NCBI GenBank assembly: GCA_937919945.1 | Contig: CALESY010000175.1 | Span: 1-13,779, forward strand | DNA length: 13,779 bases | Source of the DNA: an uncultured Chitinophagaceae bacterium | GTDB taxonomy: Bacteria; Bacteroidota; Bacteroidia; Chitinophagales; Chitinophagaceae | Direction: 5' to 3' | Shown here: one piece after another, positions 1 through 5,866 of the stretch | How positions within the stretch are numbered: position 1 is the stretch's first letter | How the letters are laid out: each line of letters begins with the position of its first letter | Position numbers and translations under genes: made by a program | Notes under the pieces: model-generated | Told to the model about the DNA's origin: nothing | Databases searched by the model: none | The model's input: the letters and a program-made list of their open reading frames with translations, nothing else

Positions 1-1459
1 CTTTACCAACATTGGCTGGCATAATATATATGCCTGGTTTGGCTGTGTAAGCAGGGCCGAGTGTATTACTACCACCTTCTCTTTCGTACACTATCCATTT
101 GCCATCGTTAGAGAAAGACGGGGTGCGGAAGATGCCTTTCTTTGTATTTAGTTTTTCTACCCCACTGCCAGACAAATTTGTCTTACAAATGCTGCCGCTT
201 GTGCTATCGTTCCAAGACACATATACAATGCTGTTACCATCGGGCGAAAATGATGGTTCATACTCGTATTCTTTGCTATTAGTTACACGCATGGGTTTGC
301 CATTCGGTAGTGCCTTTTTATAAAGTTGCCCTAATGCGCTAAACACTAACCATTTACCATCGGGCGATGTAATGGCATGACGAATGACATGAACGTTAAA
401 CTTGTCAGGATTCAGCTCTTGCGCATAGCGCAGCGTGGGCGATAATTTTTGTTTTACATGGCAAGTGAAAGGTATGTCCGTCGCACTGTTTGTACGGTTT
501 ACATCTACCTTCTTTATTTTACCACCTGCCCAAATGATGATGTGTTTATCATCAGGTGTCCAGCAATAGCCGGGGTAGATGCCGAATGTTGTCCATGCTT
601 CTTGTTGGTCTTTGGATAACATATCATATACCGGCCATTCTTCGCCCGTTTTGAGATTGCGCAGATACAGAACTGTTTTTGTACGAACTCTTTTTACAAA
701 AGCTAATAGTTTGCCATTACGCGATACCTGCGGGCGTACAGCTCCACCCGGCCCACCTGTAACATTTTCATTCGTACCTTTTTCACGGTCGAAGCGTTTG
801 ATGACGAATATCTGCTCGTTGGGGTTCTTATTGTATTGGAAGTAGCCACCGGGGTACACATCTTCGCTATAATACACGTGCCTGCCATCAGGCGATGCGC
901 ATGGCTCGTTTACATCTTGTTGGTCGTTTTTCTTTACCGTAAGTTGCAGCCCGTTGCCACCGTTGATGTGGTACATCCACATCTCGCCCGCACCTAATGA
1001 ACGGGTGGATGTGAAGTGTTTGCGTGCAATCAGGTACTTACCATCGGGCGACCACACGGCATTGTTCAGCAGACGGAAGCTTTCTTTGGTTATCTGTTTG
1101 GCATTGCTGCCATCGCGGTTCATTATCCAGATGTTATCTCCACCACCAGCGTCCGATGTAAAGGATATTTTCTTGCCATCGGGGCTGAAACGTGGCTGCA
1201 CTTCCATAGCCTTACCTTGCCGCAGAACCTTTGCCTGACCGCCCGTTGCGGGGATGATGTAGATATCGCCCAGCAAGTCGAACACGATGTCTTTACCATC
1301 GGGCGATATATCCACATTAAGCCAAGTGCCTTCATTGATGGTAAAGGAAACTTCCTGCTGCGGGCTACCGGGGTTTTCTACATCCCATTTCTTTTTATCG
1401 CCTGCCTGTGCCGTTAACGACAAGCATAAGGCTACCGGCAGCCATTGTACAAAACGCAT
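1..1459 (-). CDS. Secreted TolB-like propeller / amidohydrolase family protein, N-terminal part (C-terminus beyond window)
   Basis: The frame is open from an ATG at 1459 to the window edge: about 486 codons, with no stop. Residues 1-19 form a signal peptide ending in AQA, so the protein enters the periplasm. From about residue 45 there are at least nine PD40-type propeller strands carrying S-P-D-G or variants, such as DISPDGKDIVF, RFSPDGKKISF, VWSPDGKYLIA and SFSPDGNSIVY. The stretch with LLGDIYIIPATGG, FTSDAGGGDNIW and NNAVWSPDGKY is what I recall from Bacteroidota proteins of about 1000-1100 residues, in which such a propeller precedes a metal-dependent amidohydrolase domain. That catalytic half is not in this window, so enzymatic activity is inferred from family architecture only. 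No promoter of the TAnnTTTG type was found upstream. A plain TolB-like or tricorn-like propeller protein is the alternative. Confidence 0.8.
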   Translation of the reverse strand, partial: MRFVQWLPVALCLSLTAQAGDKKKWDVENPGSPQQEVSFTINEGTWLNVDISPDGKDIVFDLLGDIYIIPATGGQAKVLRQGKAMEVQPRFSPDGKKISFTSDAGGGDNIWIMNRDGSNAKQITKESFRLLNNAVWSPDGKYLIARKHFTSTRSLGAGEMWMYHINGGNGLQLTVKKNDQQDVNEPCASPDGRHVYYSEDVYPGGYFQYNKNPNEQIFVIKRFDREKGTNENVTGGPGGAVRPQVSRNGKLLAFVKRVRTKTVLYLRNLKTGEEWPVYDMLSKDQQEAWTTFGIYPGYCWTPDDKHIIIWAGGKIKKVDVNRTNSATDIPFTCHVKQKLSPTLRYAQELNPDKFNVHVIRHAITSPDGKWLVFSALGQLYKKALPNGKPMRVTNSKEYEYEPSFSPDGNSIVYVSWNDSTSGSICKTNLSGSGVEKLNTKKGIFRTPSFSNDGKWIVYEREGGSNTLGPAYTAKPGIYIMPANVGK

Positions 1460-1762
1460 ATTGTTATTTTATTTTATCTAAAGATAATAAAGTAGGGTGG
1501 AAAGGAAATAGAGAAGGATATAGCTGCTTTTGTATTGCTGAAGGAGAGATTGTCAGCTTTCGAACAATATTGATGAGGTATTTTAGGCATTTACAACAAT
1601 CATTAATGGTTTGATGTAAATACAAAAAGTTCACAGCGTTAAACCCACTGGTTATGAGCGGCTTTAAAATTATGCGTGTTTTCGTTTCATTTGTTTAGCA
1701 CAAGTTTTTATTAGTTCAACTTACAATCAAATTTTTACGGCTATCCTTTTATACATATTTAT
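1460..1762. other. Intergenic gap between two minus-strand genes
   Basis: About 303 bases without a convincing gene. It lies downstream of the DUF3667 gene and upstream of the amidohydrolase-like gene, so it should hold the latter's promoter and leader. I found no TAnnTTTG box on the minus strand and no clear hairpin plus T-run terminator. Two symmetric sites stand out: a composite dyad at 1589-1621, listed separately, and a 14-bp palindrome (TTATCTAAAGATAA, 1474-1487) about 15 bases before the ATG at 1459. Short plus-strand frames here look like chance. Confidence 0.6.
1589..1621. promoter_or_regulatory. Composite dyad, possible operator
   Basis: Outer arms ATTTACA (1589-1595) and TGTAAAT (1615-1621) are exact inverted repeats. 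They surround the perfect 8-bp palindrome CATTAATG (1601-1608), and the two centres of symmetry differ by only half a base. The site lies 130-160 bases upstream of the minus-strand start at 1459. A protein-binding site is plausible, but AT-rich DNA yields such dyads by chance, and no second copy was seen here. Confidence 0.25.
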
Positions 1763-2821
1763 TTAGGCATGTAGCGAAGTGAGGGTTATGATATGGTATT
1801 CTTTAAAAATTAATAGAATGCGGTAATATATAAGCACGGTAAAAATTATTAGTAAGATTGCTTTAATAAGTGTTTGCCACCAACGCTCTTTATAAAAACG
1901 CAACATAGCTACATAGAGATATAGTAAGCAACCGGAAAGAATTCCGTAACCTACATAGGTATATATGGTTTTAGTTACAGGGTTTTCCAACAATCCTGAA
2001 AAGATACTGTCAAGCGTAATGAATACCCAAACTGTAGCATAAAAATGCATAGTAAATATGGCATGATATGCTGATGGGTATTCTTTTCGCTTTTTGTAGT
2101 AGAGTAGAAATAATCCGAAAATGAAAAAGGGCATAGAAAATAAAAAGGATTTCGGTATAATCAGAGATATTCTTTCCCATGTTTTTTTTGAATAATTGTA
2201 TGGTGCTGTATCATACAATTCATATATCCTGCTTATTTTTTTCTCTTTGAATCGTCTATAGCCTTTGCTCCTATTGTTTGCCGGTAAAGTATTTTGTACA
2301 GAGTCGTAATACTGCTCACCATGCCTCAGCATATCTGACACATCAAATATTTGAATTTCTTTGCCGTACACTGTTTTTTTAATAGTGCGATACCTGATTT
2401 TTTCCATCTTCGCTTGGTAGGCAGTGTCTTGCAGTAAGGCATACCTTGTAGAGTCTATAAAATGAATAATATCTGGATTGCTTATTTTGGTAGAGGTTTC
2501 TCCCTCCTTTTCAAAATTGATTAAAACAATAAATGCTGCTGCCGAGATAAATAAATACAGCCTGAAGGGCTCAACATACTTTTGCCTGATACCATTCTTG
2601 TACTCGGAAGATAAGAAGCCTGGTTTGGTAAGTAATAGCTTCAAGGTTCTGATAAACCTGCCATCATAATGGATAATGTCAGACACAAAGTGCATAACTA
2701 AATGCCATACTGTCTGCTTGTGTTCAATTACTTTTTGCCCGCACTGCTTGCAAAAATTTCCATCTATTACTGAGCCACAATTAGCACATGTTGGTTCTTT
2801 GGCAATCTGTACTTCTCCCAT
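1763..2821 (-). CDS. DUF3667 family membrane protein with N-terminal zinc ribbon
   Basis: A protein of 352 residues from the ATG at 2821. Four cysteines in CANC (C12, C15) and CKQC (C24, C27) form a zinc ribbon. Then comes the family signature: an amphipathic stretch with HYDGRFIRTLKLLLTKPG, followed by EYKNGIRQKYVEPFR, leading into the first membrane segment at about 87-103. About four more hydrophobic segments follow in the C-terminal third (FLFSMPFFIFGLFLLYY onward), giving roughly five membrane spans. I recognise this as DUF3667, a Bacteroidota family without an established function. The frame can be extended to a TTG at 2842, but that codon lies inside the -7 box of a good promoter (2840-2847), so the ATG is preferred. 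It is transcribed divergently from the prodomain/protease pair and shares its intergenic region. No function is proposed. Confidence 0.85.
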   Translation of the reverse strand: MGEVQIAKEPTCANCGSVIDGNFCKQCGQKVIEHKQTVWHLVMHFVSDIIHYDGRFIRTLKLLLTKPGFLSSEYKNGIRQKYVEPFRLYLFISAAAFIVLINFEKEGETSTKISNPDIIHFIDSTRYALLQDTAYQAKMEKIRYRTIKKTVYGKEIQIFDVSDMLRHGEQYYDSVQNTLPANNRSKGYRRFKEKKISRIYELYDTAPYNYSKKTWERISLIIPKSFLFSMPFFIFGLFLLYYKKRKEYPSAYHAIFTMHFYATVWVFITLDSIFSGLLENPVTKTIYTYVGYGILSGCLLYLYVAMLRFYKERWWQTLIKAILLIIFTVLIYYRILLIFKEYHIITLTSLHA

Positions 2822-2839
2822 AAGAAAAATAATATGTTT

Positions 2840-2868
2840 CAAATGTAATGCCGTGTCTTAATGCGCAA
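2840..2868 (-). promoter_or_regulatory. Bacteroidota-type promoter for the DUF3667 gene
   Basis: On the minus strand, TACATTTG (2847-2840) matches the Bacteroidota -7 consensus TAnnTTTG exactly. A TTG at 2868-2866 lies 18 bases upstream, in the range for the -33 element. Transcription would start near 2834, giving a leader of only about 13 bases before the ATG at 2821. This is the only perfect -7 box I found upstream of any gene in the window. Confidence 0.6.
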
Positions 2869-2870
2869 TA

Positions 2871-2911
2871 ACCGTTGCCTACTCATTTCTGCCGTTCACT
2901 ACATAGTGGTA
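2871..2911 (+). repeat. Promoter-proximal repeat, copy 1 (two CCGTT half-sites 20 bp apart)
   Basis: Bases 2872-2896 are identical over 25 positions to 5766-5790. After two mismatches, ten more bases (CTACATAGTG) match, then one mismatch and TA. Inside are two related half-sites, ACCGTTGCC (2871-2879) and GCCGTTCAC (2891-2899), with starts exactly 20 bases apart and each followed shortly by CTAC. Two direct repeats with a GTT core about two helical turns apart is the known layout of LytTR-regulator sites (AlgR, AgrA, ComE). The match to the published 9-mer pattern is partial. The copy sits between divergent genes, 87 bases before the start at 2959 and just upstream of the minus-strand promoter at 2840-2868. 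Confidence 0.7.
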
Positions 2912-2932
2912 CTATTTTATTCCGAATAACTG

Positions 2933-2940
2933 GAAGTTTG
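2933..2940 (+). promoter_or_regulatory. Candidate -7 box of the prodomain/protease operon
   Basis: GAAGTTTG resembles TAnnTTTG but lacks the first T. Its AAGTTTG begins 62 bases after the first base of the 25-base repeat core (2872), exactly as in the second copy (5766 to 5828), although the 25 bases just before it are not conserved. No TTG is seen at the usual -33 distance, which fits an activator-dependent promoter. The start codon is 19 bases downstream. Confidence 0.45.
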
Positions 2941-2958
2941 GGTTGATAATTATGTTCT

Positions 2959-3396
2959 ATGAAGCCGTTTTGTGTTTTATTGATGTTGATACTGCCAATT
3001 GTATTGTTTGTAAGCTGTGCAACAGTATATGGGCAAGCTACTACTAACAAAATAGAGCAGGGTAGCTTCCCCGTTTCTATAGAGGCTAGTATGTTTATGA
3101 TGGATTTGCAGAACGATTTGAATGCATCAAAGCAAACATTAAAAAATTTTGTTCCTACTACACAGTTTGCAGATAAATACAGCTTGCAAAAAATAAAAGG
3201 TAAATACCATGTAAGTGGCTTTATACAAACCGATAATAGCTTTTCAGAAAAGCAATTGAAAAGAATAAAAGTGTTTCTCGGACAGCCTTCCGGAAATATC
3301 AGAACTGTACATATTCCCTTATCAGCTTTCCTTTCATTCTTGAAACAGAAAGGCATCACCTATTTCGAATTATCAAAAAAACTTGAAGTCAATTAA
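2959..3396 (+). CDS. Small secreted protein resembling the prodomain of the adjacent S8 protease (putative free-standing prodomain/inhibitor)
   Basis: A protein of 145 residues with a hydrophobic N-terminal signal (about 1-25). FVSC around Cys20 is a poor but possible lipobox; cleavage after VYGQA is the alternative. The mature part aligns with residues 54-150 of the protease encoded just downstream. KYSL is shared (73-76 here, 79-82 there), and the next 68 residues align without a gap, with 16 identities in 72 positions by hand count. The best segment is IPLSAFLSFLKQKGITYFEL against VPINQIAKLAASPKVKYVQI. It has no catalytic domain and no C-terminal sorting domain, so it should stay in the periplasm or on a membrane while the protease is exported. 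Its stop is 9 bases before the protease start, so the two are co-transcribed. An inhibitor or folding-chaperone role, as known for stand-alone subtilase propeptide-like proteins (inhibitor I9 type), is inference. Confidence 0.75.
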   Translation: MKPFCVLLMLILPIVLFVSCATVYGQATTNKIEQGSFPVSIEASMFMMDLQNDLNASKQTLKNFVPTTQFADKYSLQKIKGKYHVSGFIQTDNSFSEKQLKRIKVFLGQPSGNIRTVHIPLSAFLSFLKQKGITYFELSKKLEVN

Positions 3397-3405
3397 ATAC
3401 TCTAT

Positions 3406-5679
3406 ATGAAAAAGCTAAACATTTACTTAATTCTATTCCTGGCATTTGCCTTTAATGCCAATGCACAGGAAAAAAGTATAGGAAAAAAACTGCTGGATTT
3501 GCCGACTACTAGGGTTGCTACCGCCGAAGACGGAGCAATAAATTCCAAAGGCATATCGCCCAATACAGCGTTCCTGTTGTTGGATATGAAAGCAATGGCA
3601 GAGGGCAGAACATCATTGACAGAGGAAGAGCTAAGAAAAAAATATAGCCTTATGCGCCGGGGCAACGTGCTTTATGCCAATAGCTTTATTGTGTGTGATG
3701 GTAATAATACCATTGCATCACTAGATGAGTTTGGTGTGATACCCGGCAGCAAATCTGCGGGAATATACACCGGCTTGGTGCCAATAAATCAAATTGCAAA
3801 ACTGGCAGCTTCGCCTAAAGTGAAATATGTACAAATAGGTGAAAAGGTGCACCTGATGATGGATAGTGCCAGAAGGGCCACGAACGTTACAAAAGTGCAC
3901 CAGGGTCTTGCACCGCTTACTATGCCTTATACCGGGAAAGGGGTAGTAGTAGCAGATTTAGATATTGGTTTTGACTATACACACCCGAATTTTTACGATA
4001 GCACTGGCACTAATAACTACCGTATAAAAAGAGTATGGGAGCAGGAAAATAATTCTGGCACCCCCCCTGCAGGATATAACTATGGCACTGAATTATCTAC
4101 GCAGTCTGCAATACTGGCTAAAGGAACAGATAATGCTTTTGGAGATCATGGTTCGCATGTAACCGGTATTGCAGCCGGTTCAGGCGGTTATCCTGGTAGT
4201 CCATATAGAGGTGTGGCATATGAAAGCGATATAGTACTTGTGGCACTGAATGAAGATGGTACTGATGCGCAGGTTGCAGATGGTATACGGTATGTACAAA
4301 ACTATGCCGCATCGGTTAGCAAGCCCAGCGTTGTTAATATGAGTTTTGGGACAATTCTGGGCCCACATGACGGCACTTCATTGTTTTGCAAATATATGGA
4401 CAGCCTTGTTGGGCCGGGAAAATTATTAATAAATGCCGCTGGTAATAGCGGTGCAGAAGGGGTTTACGTAAGCAATAAGTTTATCGGTAATCAGGGTATG
4501 CTCACTTTTCTTGCAAAAGACACAGGCCACATACAAATATGGGGTGTGCCGGGTGAAAATTTTGAAGTAACCCTTGTACTATACGATATTATAAATGGTG
4601 GTTACCCAGCACAATTAAATACATCATATGCTGGAAATACAACGCTTGCTACGTATGATACAATAAAAGGAGGGCCGGGGATTAACCCAATACCTGTAAA
4701 AATAAGTTCAGGTATAAATACGGACAACAATAAACCCCAGGTAAAATTAGAGATATTGCCGAGTGCGTTGCCAAATCCGGGGATGAAAATACTTATTGTT
4801 ATTACAGCCAATAATACCAGTATTCAAATGTGGTCAGAAGAAAAGAATTCTTTCACAGATTTTGGAATGGGTTACCCTTTTAAAATTGGCAGTACTGATT
4901 ATAGCGTTGGCGACAATAGTAGCGGTAATAGCACGATATGTGTAGGCGCTTACACAAGTACAAATACATGGACAGCGCTAAATAGCACCATACAACAAGC
5001 CGATAAGTTTTCTGCAGTTGGGGATATTGCTCCTTTTTCGAGCAGAGGGCCTACTGCAGATGGCCGAACAAAACCCGATATTACCGCACCGGGTAATGAA
5101 ATAGCTTCTTCTGTTAATAGTTTTTCAACGACATTTCCTGCCACTTTTCCCGGGCGCTTGGTAAAAAGTGTAACCTACGGCTCTAAAACCTGGTATTTTG
5201 CCATGTATCACGGCACATCTATGGCTTGCCCTATGGTAACAGGTATTATAGCATTGTGGCTGCAGAAATATCCAAACCTAACAAGAGCACAGGCATTGGA
5301 TATGATGAAGAAAACCGCCATTACCGATAACTATACAGGTACAATACCTGCTATAGGCAGCAACACCTGGGGCTGGGGCAAAATCAATGCCTTTATGGGT
5401 ATGACGCTGAGTGTAGAAAAAGCAGCCGTAAACAACACATTGAAAGTATATCCTAACCCTGCCAATAACTTGCTGCATATAGCATTTGATAAGCAGGCGA
5501 GTAATACGCTGATTAGCATCAGCGATGTTACTGGCAAAGTAGTGTATAGCAAAGAAGCAGGTACGCTGGCAGGTGGCAGCGAGCATGTAGTGAGTATGGA
5601 AAACAACCCAGCAGGCGTTTACATACTACGTATAGCTAGCAATGGCGAAGAGGCGGTATATAAGATTGTGAAACAGTAA
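3406..5679 (+). CDS. Secreted S8 (subtilisin-family) serine protease with T9SS type A sorting domain
   Basis: A protein of 757 residues. The signal peptide is about 1-20 (ends NANA), followed by a prodomain at about 50-150 and the catalytic domain at about 170-660. The triad is complete: Asp186 in DIGFDYTHP, His248 in GDHGSHVTGIAAG and Ser605 in YHGTSMACP; the oxyanion Asn347 is in NAAGNSG. The first motif reads DIG rather than the usual DTG/DSG. Asn347 and Ser605 are 258 residues apart, against about 66 in subtilisin, so an extra beta-rich domain is inserted there, as in CspA-like subtilases. Residues 679-757, starting LKVYPNPANN and ending in KIVKQ, form a type A T9SS sorting domain, so export through the outer membrane is expected. 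It follows the small prodomain-like gene by 9 bases and is closed by the terminator at 5721. Substrates cannot be read from sequence. Confidence 0.92.
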   Translation: MKKLNIYLILFLAFAFNANAQEKSIGKKLLDLPTTRVATAEDGAINSKGISPNTAFLLLDMKAMAEGRTSLTEEELRKKYSLMRRGNVLYANSFIVCDGNNTIASLDEFGVIPGSKSAGIYTGLVPINQIAKLAASPKVKYVQIGEKVHLMMDSARRATNVTKVHQGLAPLTMPYTGKGVVVADLDIGFDYTHPNFYDSTGTNNYRIKRVWEQENNSGTPPAGYNYGTELSTQSAILAKGTDNAFGDHGSHVTGIAAGSGGYPGSPYRGVAYESDIVLVALNEDGTDAQVADGIRYVQNYAASVSKPSVVNMSFGTILGPHDGTSLFCKYMDSLVGPGKLLINAAGNSGAEGVYVSNKFIGNQGMLTFLAKDTGHIQIWGVPGENFEVTLVLYDIINGGYPAQLNTSYAGNTTLATYDTIKGGPGINPIPVKISSGINTDNNKPQVKLEILPSALPNPGMKILIVITANNTSIQMWSEEKNSFTDFGMGYPFKIGSTDYSVGDNSSGNSTICVGAYTSTNTWTALNSTIQQADKFSAVGDIAPFSSRGPTADGRTKPDITAPGNEIASSVNSFSTTFPATFPGRLVKSVTYGSKTWYFAMYHGTSMACPMVTGIIALWLQKYPNLTRAQALDMMKKTAITDNYTGTIPAIGSNTWGWGKINAFMGMTLSVEKAAVNNTLKVYPNPANNLLHIAFDKQASNTLISISDVTGKVVYSKEAGTLAGGSEHVVSMENNPAGVYILRIASNGEEAVYKIVKQ

Positions 5680-5720
5680 GAGCTGCACTAAAACACAAAT
5701 ACTCCATTGTTAAACGATAC

Positions 5721-5752
5721 AACAAAGCCCCTGATTGAGGGGCTTTGTTTTT
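5721..5752 (+). terminator. Rho-independent terminator of the prodomain/protease operon
   Basis: Perfect 12-bp stem AACAAAGCCCCT (5721-5732) / AGGGGCTTTGTT (5738-5749) with loop GATTG, followed by further T's to 5752. It lies 41 bases after the protease stop. The core AAAGCCCCT/AGGGGCTTT recurs in the terminator at 13642. Confidence 0.85.
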
Positions 5753-5764
5753 ACAAGAAGTCTC

Positions 5765-5805
5765 GCCGTTGCCTACTCATTTCTGCCGTTGGCTACATAG
5801 TGCTA
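5765..5805 (+). repeat. Promoter-proximal repeat, copy 2 (two CCGTT half-sites 20 bp apart)
   Basis: Second copy of the element at 2871. Half-sites GCCGTTGCC (5765-5773) and GCCGTTGGC (5785-5793) start 20 bases apart; here the 12-mers GCCGTTGCCTAC and GCCGTTGGCTAC differ at one base. It begins 13 bases after the upstream terminator ends and about 100 bases before the ATG at 5867, so it belongs to the downstream gene's control region. It is a LytTR-type binding site candidate. Confidence 0.7.
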
Positions 5806-5826
5806 TCCATGAGGTATTATTTTTTT

Positions 5827-5834
5827 CAAGTTTG
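5827..5834 (+). promoter_or_regulatory. Candidate -7 box of the Asp-box protein gene
   Basis: CAAGTTTG is one base away from TAnnTTTG. Its AAGTTTG (5828) is 62 bases from the start of the repeat core, the same as in copy 1. There is no TTG at -33. The predicted leader to the ATG at 5867 is about 25-30 bases. Confidence 0.45.
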
Positions 5835-5866
5835 TGGTATCCAATAATGCTTAAATCTACCTCTAT

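Noticed and set aside
235..1305. Recurring TTACCATCGGGCGA-like 14-mers in the left-edge gene
   Set aside because: They encode the repeated S-P-D-G-K motif of propeller blades on the minus strand with the same codons, so they are protein repeats rather than a DNA element.
99..1481. Several plus-strand open frames opposite the left-edge gene
   Set aside because: The minus-strand frame is open throughout, has a signal peptide and nine SPDG-type propeller strands; the plus-strand frames are its complement.
1474..1487. Shared CTAAAGATA between the palindrome before the left-edge gene and the hairpin at 8599
   Set aside because: Nine AT-rich bases in common is within chance expectation, and the overall symmetry of the two sites differs.
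2822..2842. TTG start at 2842 for the DUF3667 gene
   Set aside because: It lies within a perfect -7 promoter box, and an in-frame ATG follows at 2821 before the zinc ribbon.
2883..3359. Antisense open frame of 158 codons opposite the small secreted protein
   Set aside because: The plus-strand product has a signal peptide, similarity to the downstream prodomain and operon spacing; the antisense frame has no recognisable domain and fully overlaps it.
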